From Hymenobacter polaris (lineage in GTDB: Bacteria > Bacteroidota > Bacteroidia > Cytophagales > Hymenobacteraceae), in NCBI RefSeq assembly GCF_012927305.1, contig NZ_JABBGH010000002.1, positions 1-64,000 on the forward strand: a DNA stretch of 64,000 nt. Direction: 5' to 3'. Below, in pieces: positions 8,897 through 18,171 of the stretch. The position numbers and the translations under genes were made by a program. The stretch's first letter is position 1; each line of letters begins with the position of its first letter. The notes beneath the pieces were generated by a model, which did no database searches, was not told the DNA's origin, and saw only the letters and a list, made by a program, of their open reading frames with translations.

Positions 8897-9221
8897 AAGC
8901 CTGCCGAGCGACTTCCAGCGCCCGCAGGTGGGCTGCGGCGCCGGCTCGCGCCTCCACCTCAAACCTGTTTTGGTAGTAGCCTACCCGCGCCGACTCGACG
9001 AGGTACTGGTAGAGGAAACGCACCAGCCCCAGGTCGCGCACCTGGCGCAGGTGCACTTCCTCGTGCGCCACCCACTCGGGGTCGGCCAGAAACTCGGCGC
9101 GGGTGGCCCCGCTCAGGTGCACGGTTTGGCCGAGCACCATGGCCACGCTGCCCTTATTGCCCAGCACCAGACGGGCCACTCGGGCGAGCGGGGAATTAAC
9201 AAAAGTCTTCAGAGGATTCAT
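8895..9221 (-). CDS. Small putative HExxH metalloprotein
   Basis: The protein has 108 residues from the ATG at 9221; an upstream extension of 23 codons lacks coding character. It contains HEEVHLRQ at residues 53-60, which fits an HExxH zinc site followed by Gln. About 30 residues later comes FEVEAR (Glu88/Glu90), a candidate third ligand. This resembles DUF4157-like minimal metallopeptidase cores, but the assignment is by motif only. No signal peptide is seen, so it is probably cytoplasmic. It is monocistronic, ended by its own hairpin, and divergent from the NlpC/P60 gene. Confidence 0.7.
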   Translation of the reverse strand: MNPLKTFVNSPLARVARLVLGNKGSVAMVLGQTVHLSGATRAEFLADPEWVAHEEVHLRQVRDLGLVRFLYQYLVESARVGYYQNRFEVEARAGAAAHLRALEVARQA

Positions 9222-9547
9222 AGTGTAAAATTCGGGCCTGGCTACGTAAAGACGAAATAAAGAGTTGCAAGGCAAATGAGCAATTTCCAAGGTTTTAGCT
9301 GCATTTTTCGCTTAAAAAGTGTCTTTTTTTAAGGAAAGCCTAGGCTGGTTGCGAAGTTCTGACTTAGCTTTGGCCGAGTCGACTACCCATAGCTACTTAA
9401 AAAAAGCTAATATCAGACGATTCATTTCACCTCTACTTTTCGCTGCGGCCCGCAGTTCTGCCTAGCGCAACAAACACACTCTCTGTTAACCTTTTTGCTG
9501 GTTTGGTGACCCTAGGGCCCGGCCAGGAGTACCCCCAACGACGGACA
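9222..9547. other. Divergent intergenic region, no gene seen
   Basis: About 325 bases separate the HExxH gene (minus) from the NlpC/P60 gene (plus) and must hold both promoters. Runs of A/T occur around 9300-9420. I see no clear -33/-7 pair, riboswitch or repeat. Confidence 0.35.
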
Positions 9548-10249
9548 ATGAAGAACCTTCTGCTGCCTTGCCTCGCCGCTGCCGCCCTTACCCTATCGTT
9601 CTGCTTCGAGCAGGCGCCCGATGCTTCGGTTTCGACCAGTGCCCCGGCACCGGCCGCGGCCGAAGCATCGCTGCTTACCGGCCTGCTACCTAGTGCCTCT
9701 ACCCCGCCGGCCACTGATGAGCCCGCCGCCGTAACGGCCTCGCGCGACTCGCTGGCTTATGGCTACTACAACCAGACCCTAGGGGTGCACCTGGCCCACA
9801 CCGAGAACAAGAGCCTACTGCAAACCATTACCGACTGGCTGGGCACTCCCTACAGCTACGGCGCCAGCTCGCGCCGCGGCACCGACTGCTCGGGGTTCGT
9901 CACGAAGGTCTTTAAGTCGGTATACGGCATCAACCTCAAGCGCAGCTCGCGCTCAATGTTTGGCACCGTGAAGCGGGTGGCCAAAACCAAGATGAAAACC
10001 GGCGACCTGGTGTTCTTCAGCCACGGCCGCGGTAATATCTACCACGTGGGCATCTACCTCAAGGATGGGAAGTTTGCCCACGCCGCTTGCAGTGGCGGCG
10101 TGATGGTTAGCTCGCTGCACGAAGCCTACTACCACCGCAATTTTTACGCCGCAGGCCGCGTGGCCGGTACCCAGGCGCCCGCTACCATTGAGGGCGTGGC
10201 CATTGACGCCGAAACCCTGGCTGCCGCCGCTAGCGCCCGGCCCGAATAA
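9548..10249 (+). CDS. C40-family (NlpC/P60) peptidoglycan endopeptidase, exported
   Basis: The protein has 233 residues from the ATG at 9548, which places a signal peptide (KNLLLPCLAAAALTLSF) at the N-terminus; the frame extends upstream but without a signal. After a Pro/Ala/Ser-rich linker to about residue 85 comes the NlpC/P60 domain. The nucleophile is Cys114 in GTDCSGFV. His166 lies in YHVGIY, and a third polar residue, probably His178, lies in KFAHAA. The family cleaves gamma-D-Glu to diamino-acid bonds in cell-wall peptides. It is a single gene with a strong terminator about 30 bases after the stop. Confidence 0.9.
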   Translation: MKNLLLPCLAAAALTLSFCFEQAPDASVSTSAPAPAAAEASLLTGLLPSASTPPATDEPAAVTASRDSLAYGYYNQTLGVHLAHTENKSLLQTITDWLGTPYSYGASSRRGTDCSGFVTKVFKSVYGINLKRSSRSMFGTVKRVAKTKMKTGDLVFFSHGRGNIYHVGIYLKDGKFAHAACSGGVMVSSLHEAYYHRNFYAAGRVAGTQAPATIEGVAIDAETLAAAASARPE

Positions 10250-10279
10250 GCCACCAGCCGCGCTAGCTATCGGCTTTTT

Positions 10280-10316
10280 ACCGCCCCTGGCCGCCCGGCC
10301 GGGGGCGGTTTTTTTT
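10280..10316 (+). terminator. Rho-independent terminator after NlpC/P60 gene
   Basis: A GC-rich stem (ACCGCCCC with GGGGGCGGT, extended by GGCCG/GCCGG) is directly followed by eight T residues. Confidence 0.9.
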
Positions 10317-10393
10317 GCGCCGGATAACTTCGCCCCGCCGAACGCAGTATGAGGCCCTAGCGGGGCACGCGCCCAGCTTTATTTTCTCTCGTA

Positions 10394-11131
10394 ATGGCTA
10401 CTTCCAATTCTACTACTCCGCCGAGCGGCGGCGATGTTGCCGGCTCCGCATTTTTCAAGAAGTTTTTGGCCTCGGCCGAAAGCTACATCCAGCAGCCCTC
10501 GCGCCTCAAAAAGCTGCTAGTGGATGCCTTTAACAAGGCGCGCGAAAAAAAGGAGATTGGCGCCATCGCCCACGACGTGTGGGATACGCTGCAAAGCCTC
10601 TTTCGCCTCATCAAGCTCAGCGTCTCGGGTGAGTACACGGGCCTGCCTACCACTACGGTAGTGGCGGCCGTGGCCGTGCTTATTTACTTTATCTCGCCCA
10701 TCGACCTCATTCCCGACTTTATTCCGGTAGTGGGCTTGCTCGACGACGTGGCCTTGGTGGCGTGGTTCTCGTCGTCCATCAAGCACGAGCTGGATAAGTT
10801 TCACGAGTGGGAATCGGCCAAGGCGGCCACGCTCGTATCGGACGAGGAGCTGTGGCGCCCCAACGCCAGCCAGCAGCAGCCCTCCAGTACCAACCGCTCG
10901 GCCAAAAGCGCCGGTACCTACGACATGCCCAACGCCCCGGCCCTAACCAGCCAGTCGGCCACCGATGCGGGCCTAGGCTCGCCCAGCAGCTCGGTGACTA
11001 CGCCCGTGCACACGCAAGGCGCCGACATGGGGCCCGATAGCCGCCGCACCAGCGACGTGGCCGCCAACACCACCGACGGCAGCCGCCACGAAAACGACGG
11101 CCGCGAAGCCACCGGCGGCAACGTCCGCTAA
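10394..11131 (+). CDS. DUF1232 (YkvA-like) membrane protein
   Basis: The protein has 245 residues. Residues 20-80 are a helical region. Residues 88-128 hold the DUF1232 core with its hallmark YFISPIDLIPDFIPVVGLLD (near 98-117), which forms a hydrophobic helical hairpin. The last ~110 residues are Ser/Thr/Asn/Pro-rich and look disordered. The family's function is unknown; members are small inner-membrane proteins. The TAA stop lies within the left arm of the large inverted repeat at 11128-11335. Confidence 0.85.
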   Translation: MATSNSTTPPSGGDVAGSAFFKKFLASAESYIQQPSRLKKLLVDAFNKAREKKEIGAIAHDVWDTLQSLFRLIKLSVSGEYTGLPTTTVVAAVAVLIYFISPIDLIPDFIPVVGLLDDVALVAWFSSSIKHELDKFHEWESAKAATLVSDEELWRPNASQQQPSSTNRSAKSAGTYDMPNAPALTSQSATDAGLGSPSSSVTTPVHTQGADMGPDSRRTSDVAANTTDGSRHENDGREATGGNVR

Positions 11132-11335
11132 ATCACGGATTACGCGGATTAGAGCGGATTTCACGGATTTTGTGGACGATTCGATTCACATTAGCTGTTG
11201 GCTGATTCAGCAATGCAAAAGGGCTGTCCTAGTTTAGGATAGCCCTTTTTGTGTAGTATAAAAACTGAGATTTATAGCGCAAATCGTCCACAAAATCCGT
11301 AAAATCCGCTCTAATCCGCGTAATCCGTGATTTAG
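11128..11335. repeat. Large inverted repeat (54-bp arms) spanning two convergent stop codons
   Basis: Arms 11128-11181 and 11282-11335 are reverse complements with one mismatch that I could find. They consist of short direct sub-repeats (ACGGATT, GCGGATT, GCGGATTT). The left arm includes the stop of the DUF1232 gene and the right arm the stop of the carrier-protein gene. The 100-base loop contains a separate terminator hairpin. This looks like a miniature palindromic element that landed between convergent genes. Confidence 0.9.
11217..11250. terminator. Bidirectional terminator inside the loop of the large inverted repeat
   Basis: AAAAGGGCTGTCCTA pairs with TAGGATAGCCCTTTTT (one G-T pair), with A and T runs on the two sides, so it could stop transcription from both convergent genes. 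Confidence 0.8.
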
Positions 11336-11598
11336 GCGGCGTGGGCGGTGACGTAGCGCACAAAATCGCCTACCGTGTTGAAGGGTACTTCATCGGGCAC
11401 GGTGATGTGAAAATTGCGCTCTAGCTCTAGGATGATGTCGACGACATCAACGGTATCGAAGCGCAGGTCGCGGCTGAGGCTGGCGGTACGGCGCAGGCGC
11501 ACGGCTTTGATATCCTTGCGCTTGCTGATAATGCGGAGCACTTGTTGCTCGATGGCCTTCGAAGGGGTCGGGGCGGTAGAAGTAGCGACAGTAAACAT
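11332..11598 (-). CDS. Acyl-carrier-protein-like protein with Thr at the pantetheine position
   Basis: The protein has 88 residues from the ATG at 11598, a normal length for acyl carrier proteins. Helices and spacing match AcpP: SLSRDLRFDTVDVVDIILE aligns with the DLGADSLDTVELVMALE region, then NFHITVPDE aligns with EFDTEIPDE. The residue that normally carries 4'-phosphopantetheine (Ser in DSL) is Thr49 here (FDTVD). Either a holo-synthase accepts Thr, or the protein is not pantetheinylated and has another role. No fatty-acid or polyketide genes are adjacent; the neighbours are a DUF1232 gene and the efflux pump. It is transcribed in the same direction as, and about 105 bases downstream of, the pump-2 operon. 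Confidence 0.75.
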   Translation of the reverse strand: MFTVATSTAPTPSKAIEQQVLRIISKRKDIKAVRLRRTASLSRDLRFDTVDVVDIILELERNFHITVPDEVPFNTVGDFVRYVTAHAA

Positions 11599-11702
11599 TC
11601 TTGCAAAAAGAAGGGAGATAGTTGAAATAAAAATGAGTAACTGGCCAGTACCCCGCAATTATTCGACCAAACGAAGCGGCGCACCGACCAGCTACTCATT
11701 CC

Positions 11703-14700
11703 CTAGGCCAGCACCGGCGGAGTAGCTGCCTCTACCTCTTCGCGGTCGATGGCGTGGGCCTCCTGGTGCGGGTCGTTGTAGTCGCGGCCGGTGAGCTTGA
11801 CTTGGAGCTTTTCATTGAGCAGGTACATCACCGGGACTACCAAAAGCGTGACAAGGGTTGCAAACGAAAGCCCAAAAATTATCGTCCAGGCTAGCGGCCC
11901 CCAGAACACCACCGATTCGCCGCCGAGGAAGAAGTGACCGTGGCCCGAGTTGAACAGCTCGTAGAAGTTGATGTTCAGGCCCACGGCCAGCGGAATGAGG
12001 CCTAGGATGGCCGCCGTAGCCGTGAGGATAACCGGGTTGAGACGCGTGCGACCAGCCAGCACCAGCGCGTCGTGCAGGTTCATGCCTTGCGAGCGTAGCA
12101 TGTCGGTAAATTCTACCAGCAAGATGCCGTTCTTCACCACGATGCCAGCCAGGGCGATGATGCCTACGCCCGTCATTACGATGCTGATATTCATGCCCGT
12201 AATAGCCAGCCCGAGCATTACGCCGATGATGGAGAAAATAACTTCGGAGAGGATGATGAGCGGCTTGCTCACCGAGTTGAACTGCGTGACGAGCACCAGG
12301 AAAATGAGGGCGATGGCCCCTAGGGCCGCCACGCCCAGGAAATCGCTGGTTTCCTTCTGGTCTTCCTGCGCGCCGCCCATGCGGATGGTATAGCCGGGCG
12401 GGGTAGGGAAGGCCTTGAGGGCGCGCTCTACGCTGGCTACCACGTCGTTCTGGCCGTAGCCATTCAGCACGTTCGACGAGATGGTGATGAGGCGGTGGGT
12501 GTCTTTGCGCTTGATGCCGCCGTAGGTGACGCCGTAGTTGACATCGGCCACCGACGAGATGGGCACCTGGCGCACCGAGCCGGTCGCGTCGCGGAAGGTG
12601 AGCGGGGCATTCACAATGGCGTTCACGTTGTCGCGGTAGGGCTTGGCGTAGCGCACCTGAATGGGGTACTCGTCGTCGGGGGTCTTGAATTTGCTGGCCT
12701 CGTAGCCGTAGATAGCTGTGCGCACCTCCGAGCCAATCTGGGCCGTGCTGATGCCCTCGCGGTTGGCGCGGGTGCGGTTGATGCTCACCCCAATTTCGGG
12801 GTTGCGGTCCTGCAAGTCCGAGCGCAGGGCCTCTACGCCCGGAATGTGCAGCGAATCGACGTAGCGGTTGACGCGCTTGCTGAGGGCGGCCAGCTTGGGG
12901 TAGTCGTCGCCCGATACCTCAATGGCGATAGGTTTCTGCTGGGGCGGGCCGCTGGCTTCCTGGTCTACCGATACCTCGGCGCCGGGAATGCCTTTTACTA
13001 CCTCCCGAATCTTGTCCATGTAGGTGTGTGTCTTGGGGCCGGTTTGCTCGCTTAGCTCCTTGAACGCCACCGCCACTTTGCCCAGGTGCGACTGCGACAC
13101 ACCCGTGGAGGAACCGGGGTCAGTAGGGTCACCAGCGCCGATGGCCACATTGGTAATTACCGACTCCACGTCGGGATTATGACGGCCAATCACGTCGTAC
13201 ACGCGCTTTTCGAGCAGGTTGGTTACCGAGTCGGTGACTTCGACGCGGGTGCCCACTGGCATGCGCAGGTAGGTGTAAATGAACTTGGGGTCGCCCTTGG
13301 GGAAGAAGTCCACCTTGGGCTTGCGCGCGCCCACGGCCATAATGCTGCCCACGAACAGCACCACCAGGCCGCCCATGATGGCCAGCTGCCGCCAGGTGCT
13401 GCCGCCCACCGCCAGTTCCACCAGTCGGGCGTAGCCGTTCTGGAAGCGCGGCAATACGCTGCGCTGGAAGGCGGCAATCATGTACACGAACACGTACTTA
13501 TCGAGCAGGCAGAGCACAATGATGGTGAGCATCAGGTTGCCCAGGAAGGTAGAGCCGGCCGCGTAGCCCGCTAGGGCAATGGCCAGCATCACGCCCATGC
13601 CAATGAGGAAGCCGCGCGTCAGCTTGGGCCGCTCCACGCGGTCGAGGTGCTCCTCGCGCTGCATGAAGCTCACGGCAAACACCGGGTTCATGATGAAAGC
13701 TACGACCAGCGAGGCCCCTAGGGTGAGGATGAGCGTGACGGGCAGGAAGTACATGAACGAACCCACGATGCCCGGCCAGAACAGCAGCGGCACGAACGGC
13801 GCCACCGTGGTAAGCGTACCGGCCAGCACCGGCACAAACACCTCGCCGGCCGCGTACTTGGCGGCCTGGGCGGTGCTCAGGTTGGGGTGCTCGTGCAGCA
13901 GGCGGTGGGTGTTTTCGATTACCACAATGGCGTCGTCCACCACTATTCCTAGGGCTAGCAAAAAGGCGAAGAGCACAATCATGTTCAGCGAGAAGCCAAA
14001 CATGGGCAGCATCACAAACGCCAGGAACATGCTCAGCGGCACCGACAAGCCCACAAACAGCGCGTTGGTGGTGCCCATGAAGAACATCAAAATCAACGTC
14101 ACCAGCAAAAAGCCGATGATGATGGTGTTAATCAGGTCGTTGAGGGTATTGCGGGTGTCGTTGGAAGTATCGCCGGTGATGGTGATTTTCAGGCCTTTGG
14201 GCGCCGTCTTCTCGGCATCCTTCACAATCTGGTGAATCTTGTCCGAGGCGTCGAGCAGGTTTTCGCCCTGGCGCTTCACCACGTTCAGGGCAATGGAGGG
14301 CGCGCCGTCGAGGCGAGCAAAGCTCTCGCGGTCCTTAAAGCCGTCCGTAACCGTGGCAATATCCCCGAGGCGCACTGGGGCGCCGCGCAGGTTCTTGAGT
14401 TGGATGTTGGCAATGTCCGAGGCGTTCACGTACTGGCCGGCCACGCGCACGGCGCGCTTCTGCTCGCCCACGTCGATGCTGCCGCCCGAAACCGTAATGT
14501 TCTCGCGGGCAATCGCGGCCGTGATGTCGTTGAAGCTCAGCTGCGAAGCTTGCAGCTTGTACAAGTCCACGTCTACGTTCACCTGCTGCTCCAGGGCGCC
14601 CACAATGTCTACGCGGGTGATTTCGGGCAGCGCCTCAATCTTGTCCTGGAAGTCGTCGGCCAGCTTCTTGAGCTGCGCGGCGGGCAGGTTGCCGCTTAGG

Positions 14701-15149
14701 TTGACGTACATAATCGGTTGCTCCGAAATGTTGACTTCCTTCACGGTAGGGTCGCTGGGCAAGTCGTTGGGCAGCTCGGTGCGGGCCTTGTCCACGGCAT
14801 CCTTGATGAGCTGCTTGGCCACCTGCACATCAACCCCCGAGTTGAACTCGATGTCCAGAATACAGTAGTCCTGGTTGGAAGTGGAGTTGATTTTCTTCAC
14901 CCCGTTCACGCCCTTAATCTCCTTCTCGAGCTGGCGCGTCACCAGGTTCTCGATATCGGTGGGCGAGGTGCCGGGGTACACCGTGGCCACGATGATGCGC
15001 GGAATCACGATATCGGGAAACTTCTCCTTGCCCAGCTTGATGTAGGCGAAGATGCCCGCCACCGTCAGCAGCAGGGTGATAATGTAAATGCTCGTTTTAT
15101 TATTAATGGACCAGCTAGTGGGTCCAAATTCCTTCTCAATATCCTGCAT
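11703..15149 (-). CDS. RND efflux pump inner-membrane transporter (pump 2)
   Basis: The protein has 1148 residues, slightly longer than AcrB, as is common in Bacteroidota HAE-type pumps. The first membrane helix is near SIYIITLLLTVAGIFAY. The proton-relay motif is GIVVDDAIVVIEN, and the second half carries GIVVKNGILLVEFTDM near TM10. Extra hydrophobic sequence between the halves (about residues 510-610) includes an AGYAAGSTFLGNLMLTIIVL segment. A 50-residue tail follows the last helix. It belongs to a TetR-controlled operon with its own adaptor and outer-membrane factor. Substrate unknown; metals are unlikely because no metal-binding Met/His clusters were noticed. Confidence 0.93.
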   Translation of the reverse strand: MQDIEKEFGPTSWSINNKTSIYIITLLLTVAGIFAYIKLGKEKFPDIVIPRIIVATVYPGTSPTDIENLVTRQLEKEIKGVNGVKKINSTSNQDYCILDIEFNSGVDVQVAKQLIKDAVDKARTELPNDLPSDPTVKEVNISEQPIMYVNLSGNLPAAQLKKLADDFQDKIEALPEITRVDIVGALEQQVNVDVDLYKLQASQLSFNDITAAIARENITVSGGSIDVGEQKRAVRVAGQYVNASDIANIQLKNLRGAPVRLGDIATVTDGFKDRESFARLDGAPSIALNVVKRQGENLLDASDKIHQIVKDAEKTAPKGLKITITGDTSNDTRNTLNDLINTIIIGFLLVTLILMFFMGTTNALFVGLSVPLSMFLAFVMLPMFGFSLNMIVLFAFLLALGIVVDDAIVVIENTHRLLHEHPNLSTAQAAKYAAGEVFVPVLAGTLTTVAPFVPLLFWPGIVGSFMYFLPVTLILTLGASLVVAFIMNPVFAVSFMQREEHLDRVERPKLTRGFLIGMGVMLAIALAGYAAGSTFLGNLMLTIIVLCLLDKYVFVYMIAAFQRSVLPRFQNGYARLVELAVGGSTWRQLAIMGGLVVLFVGSIMAVGARKPKVDFFPKGDPKFIYTYLRMPVGTRVEVTDSVTNLLEKRVYDVIGRHNPDVESVITNVAIGAGDPTDPGSSTGVSQSHLGKVAVAFKELSEQTGPKTHTYMDKIREVVKGIPGAEVSVDQEASGPPQQKPIAIEVSGDDYPKLAALSKRVNRYVDSLHIPGVEALRSDLQDRNPEIGVSINRTRANREGISTAQIGSEVRTAIYGYEASKFKTPDDEYPIQVRYAKPYRDNVNAIVNAPLTFRDATGSVRQVPISSVADVNYGVTYGGIKRKDTHRLITISSNVLNGYGQNDVVASVERALKAFPTPPGYTIRMGGAQEDQKETSDFLGVAALGAIALIFLVLVTQFNSVSKPLIILSEVIFSIIGVMLGLAITGMNISIVMTGVGIIALAGIVVKNGILLVEFTDMLRSQGMNLHDALVLAGRTRLNPVILTATAAILGLIPLAVGLNINFYELFNSGHGHFFLGGESVVFWGPLAWTIIFGLSFATLVTLLVVPVMYLLNEKLQVKLTGRDYNDPHQEAHAIDREEVEAATPPVLA

Positions 15150-15245
15150 GGCTTTTTAGCTGCTAGTTGAAGGGAGTGTAATACTTGGAAATAGCATGCA
15201 AGCGGGGCCGGGAGGAAGGCGTCCCGCTTGGGTAGCTAGGCAACT

Positions 15246-16370
15246 CTAGCTTATTTTCAATGACTGTCCTTCGTTGAGGTTCTGGTAGCCGGCCGAAATC
15301 ACTTCGTCGCCGGGCTTTAGGCCGCTAGTTATTTCCTGCTTGCCGTTGTAGGCCTGGCCGGTTTTGATAACGCGCTTCTGCGCCACCGGCTTGCCATTTT
15401 CGTGGCCCACTACCAGCACGTAGGCGTTCTGCTCGTCGTGCTGAATCAAGTCCACGGGCAGCACGGTGGCGCTGGCTTTGCCGTAGTTCTGAATGCGCAC
15501 GGTAGCCACCATGTTAGGCCGCAGCCTGGCGGCGGCGTTGGCGGGCAGCTTAATCTCGGTGGTGAAGGTGCGGCTGGTGGGCGAGATGGTGCGGCTCACG
15601 GTGCGCACGGTGCTGGGTATCTCCTCGCCCCCTAGGTCGGGCAGCGTTACCAGGGCCTTGTCGCCGGCCTTGATGCTGCCGGTGTAGGCTTCCGAAATGT
15701 CGGCCAGCACCTTGCCGCCCTGGCCGCTGTTGAGCTGCACCACCGGCGTGCCGGGCGCCACAGTTTCGCCCAGCTTGGGCAGCACGTTGTCCACCACCCC
15801 GGCGTAGGGTGCCACCACGCTATACAGCGCCTTTTGCTGGTTCAAGGACCCTAGGTTGCGCTGCAGGGCCTCGTAGTTGTTCTTGGCTTGTAGGTACTGC
15901 ACCTCGGTGCCAATCTGCTGTTTCCAAAGGCCAGCTTGCTTCTCATACACCGTACGGGCCAGGTCGAGGCGGGTGCGCAGCTCGGCCATGTTGGCGTCCA
16001 GGATGCTGGCGTCGATGGTGGCTAGCACCTGGCCACGGCGCACGTGGTCGCCGCGCTGCACGCGCACGCTGGTGAGCGTGCCTGCCGCCCGCGCCGCCAC
16101 GGTCGAGTTCTGGTCGAAATCCACGCGGCCCTGCACCTCCAGGAAGCCCTGGAAGTTTTGGGGCGCTACTTTAATAATGGATACCGGCACGGCCGCATTT
16201 TCCTCGTCCGCCTTCTTGGCGCCGGTTTTCGCTTCCAGGTCAGCAATTTTGGCCTGGGTGGCTTGCTGCTCGGCCTTCAGCTTGGCTAGCTCGGCCTGCG
16301 GGTCTTTGCTGCCACCGCAAGAAGCGAGGAAAAGTGCGGCAGCTAGCAGGAAAGTGGTGTTTTTGAGCAT
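15246..16370 (-). CDS. RND efflux periplasmic adaptor lipoprotein (pump 2)
   Basis: The protein has 374 residues from the ATG at 16370. The lipoprotein signal ends LFLASCGGS. Immediately after it, residues 25-50 form a Lys/Ala/Glu/Gln coiled coil, as in many Bacteroidota adaptors. Lipoyl half-motifs ([19 protein letters not shown] and [21 protein letters not shown]) flank an alpha-hairpin. A longer frame reaches back into hairpin repeat family A at 16384-16477; that part is not plausible as coding sequence, so I chose the internal start. The repeat lies directly in front of the start region and may affect expression relative to the outer-membrane factor. Confidence 0.92.
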   Translation of the reverse strand: MLKNTTFLLAAALFLASCGGSKDPQAELAKLKAEQQATQAKIADLEAKTGAKKADEENAAVPVSIIKVAPQNFQGFLEVQGRVDFDQNSTVAARAAGTLTSVRVQRGDHVRRGQVLATIDASILDANMAELRTRLDLARTVYEKQAGLWKQQIGTEVQYLQAKNNYEALQRNLGSLNQQKALYSVVAPYAGVVDNVLPKLGETVAPGTPVVQLNSGQGGKVLADISEAYTGSIKAGDKALVTLPDLGGEEIPSTVRTVSRTISPTSRTFTTEIKLPANAAARLRPNMVATVRIQNYGKASATVLPVDLIQHDEQNAYVLVVGHENGKPVAQKRVIKTGQAYNGKQEITSGLKPGDEVISAGYQNLNEGQSLKIS

Positions 16371-16383
16371 CGTAAAAGTCGTT

Positions 16384-16477
16384 GTCATGCTGAGCTTGCC
16401 GAAGCATCTCGCTCGCATCGTTGCTGATGTTAGAAGTTACTGCGCCACGCGAGATGCTTCGGCAAGCTCAGCATGAC
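16384..16477. repeat. Dispersed hairpin repeat, family A copy 2 (inside efflux operon 2)
   Basis: The arms contain GCTGAGCTTGCCGAAGCATC and its complement, with the variable inner part here CTCGC/GCGAG. The copy lies between the outer-membrane-factor gene and the adaptor gene of one operon, 14 bases before the adaptor start. It is the only copy found inside a co-directional operon. Confidence 0.9.
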
Positions 16478-16493
16478 GTTCTGATACAGTTGG

Positions 16494-18140
16494 CTACTTA
16501 GCTTGCGAATACAGCTCGCCGGTGGCTTTGTCGCGGTCTACCTTGGCCACCAGCACGTCGTAAATGGCGGCGTAGTAGTTGGTTTGGGCTTCGCGCAGCG
16601 AGGTTTCGGCCGTAATTACTTCCAGGTTCGAGCCCACGCCGGCCTGAAACTTGATGCGCGTGACGCGGGCCACGTCGGCGGCCAGGTCGAGGTTGGCGCG
16701 CTGGTTGTCTAGCACATCCAGGGCGTTTACCAGCGTGGTGCGGCTCTGAGCGTCTTGTAGGTCAATGCTTTGGCGCAGCGTCTCAAAGCCCCGCTCAATC
16801 GTCTGCTGCTGAATACGCGCCTGCTGCACCTGGTACTTGCGCCGGAAACCGTCAAACACCGGGATGTTCAGGGCCAGCCCCACGTTGCCGAAGCCAAACC
16901 AGTTCTGGTTAGACACACCCGGTGAGACAAAGGAGTTCGGCCCGCGGAAAGCGAACAGGTCGCCCAAGCCCTTTGCCGACGAGCCGCTGAAGCCGTAGGC
17001 GGCCGTGAGGCGAAGAGTGGGGTAGGCGCCGGTGCGGCGGTTGGCTAGGTCGAGGCCCGCCAGCGCCTGCTGGGTTTCGAGGGTCGAAAACTCGATGCGG
17101 TTGTTGTAGTTAAACGCGGCCTGCGCCTGAGCGGGCTGGCCGTTGTTGGTGGCGGTGGCGCCAGCCCGGGGCTGGTAGCCAGCCACGCCCGGCGCGGGCG
17201 CCGTCGGCACCGAGCCTAGACCATCAACCCCGCCGCCGTTGGCAAAGCTGGCCACGCCCAGGCGGCGGCGCAAAGCGTCGGCATCCACCACGGCCGCGCC
17301 GAGCGAGTCGGTGAGCTGCACCGGCTGGAGCTGCGGCAGGCCCATCTGAAATTTGAGCAGCGCCACGCTCAACTCGGTGAGGCGCTGCGCCTTCTGCTGC
17401 TCTACCACCAAATTGTTGCGCTGCACGCGCAGGCGGTCTACGTCGAGCTTCTCAGCAAAGCCGGCCTTGAAGGTTTGATTGGTCTGGTAGAGCAGCGTGT
17501 CGAGCCGGCTCACATTGCGCGAGAGCAGTGCCAGCCGGGCGCGGGCTACCAGCGTGCTATAGTAGGCCTTGCTCACCTGCTCCACTACGTCTATTTCGGC
17601 CTGTTGCGTTTGCTTCTTTGCTAGCTCCTGGTAGGTCTTGGCAGCCTTCAGGCCCAAAAAATAGGAGCCATCGAATAGCAGTTGCGATACGGAGGCGGAG
17701 GAATTGCCCGCGTATTGCAAGCCAAAAGCGAAAGGCTGGGGCGGCAACTCCAGCAGTTGCGTGCCTAATACCTGCGAAGTGCCCGTTTGAGCCGCCGTTA
17801 AATCACGCTGGGTTAGTACCGTTTGCGAGAGCGGGAAGCTAACCAGCGCCTGTTGCAGCTTGAAGTTGTCGGCCACGTTGGCGCCGATGTTGACCTGCGG
17901 CAAGCCCTGGGCCTTGATTTCGCCGATGCGCGCGGCGGCCGTTTGCTCGGCCAGGCGGGTAGCCAGCAGGCTGGGCTTGTTTTGCACGGCGTAGCGCACG
18001 GCCTGGCTTAAACTCAGGGCCAGGGGGCCGCTGGCGGGGGCAGTAGGCAGCGGCGCCTGGCTAGCAGCGGTCGGCTGCTGGGCCAGCGTGGGTCCTAGGG
18101 GGAGTAGAGCCAGCAAGGTGCCGGCTACAAAGTTTTTCAT
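16494..18140 (-). CDS. TolC-family outer-membrane efflux protein (pump 2)
   Basis: The protein has 548 residues from the ATG at 18140. The signal peptide (NFVAGTLLALLPLGPTLAQ) ends in a signal-peptidase I-type site rather than a lipobox, unlike the pump-1 duct. Two OEP domains follow, with typical features such as LSLSQAVRYAVQNKPSLLA near the start and GSNLEVITAETSLREAQTNY near the end. A Gly/Ala/Pro-rich insert of about 60 residues lies near 290-350. It is the first structural gene after tetR; the gap to tetR is about 30 bases, which supports co-transcription. Confidence 0.92.
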   Translation of the reverse strand: MKNFVAGTLLALLPLGPTLAQQPTAASQAPLPTAPASGPLALSLSQAVRYAVQNKPSLLATRLAEQTAAARIGEIKAQGLPQVNIGANVADNFKLQQALVSFPLSQTVLTQRDLTAAQTGTSQVLGTQLLELPPQPFAFGLQYAGNSSASVSQLLFDGSYFLGLKAAKTYQELAKKQTQQAEIDVVEQVSKAYYSTLVARARLALLSRNVSRLDTLLYQTNQTFKAGFAEKLDVDRLRVQRNNLVVEQQKAQRLTELSVALLKFQMGLPQLQPVQLTDSLGAAVVDADALRRRLGVASFANGGGVDGLGSVPTAPAPGVAGYQPRAGATATNNGQPAQAQAAFNYNNRIEFSTLETQQALAGLDLANRRTGAYPTLRLTAAYGFSGSSAKGLGDLFAFRGPNSFVSPGVSNQNWFGFGNVGLALNIPVFDGFRRKYQVQQARIQQQTIERGFETLRQSIDLQDAQSRTTLVNALDVLDNQRANLDLAADVARVTRIKFQAGVGSNLEVITAETSLREAQTNYYAAIYDVLVAKVDRDKATGELYSQAK

Positions 18141-18171
18141 AGGTTTGAAAACCAAACGGTTAACGAAGAAG

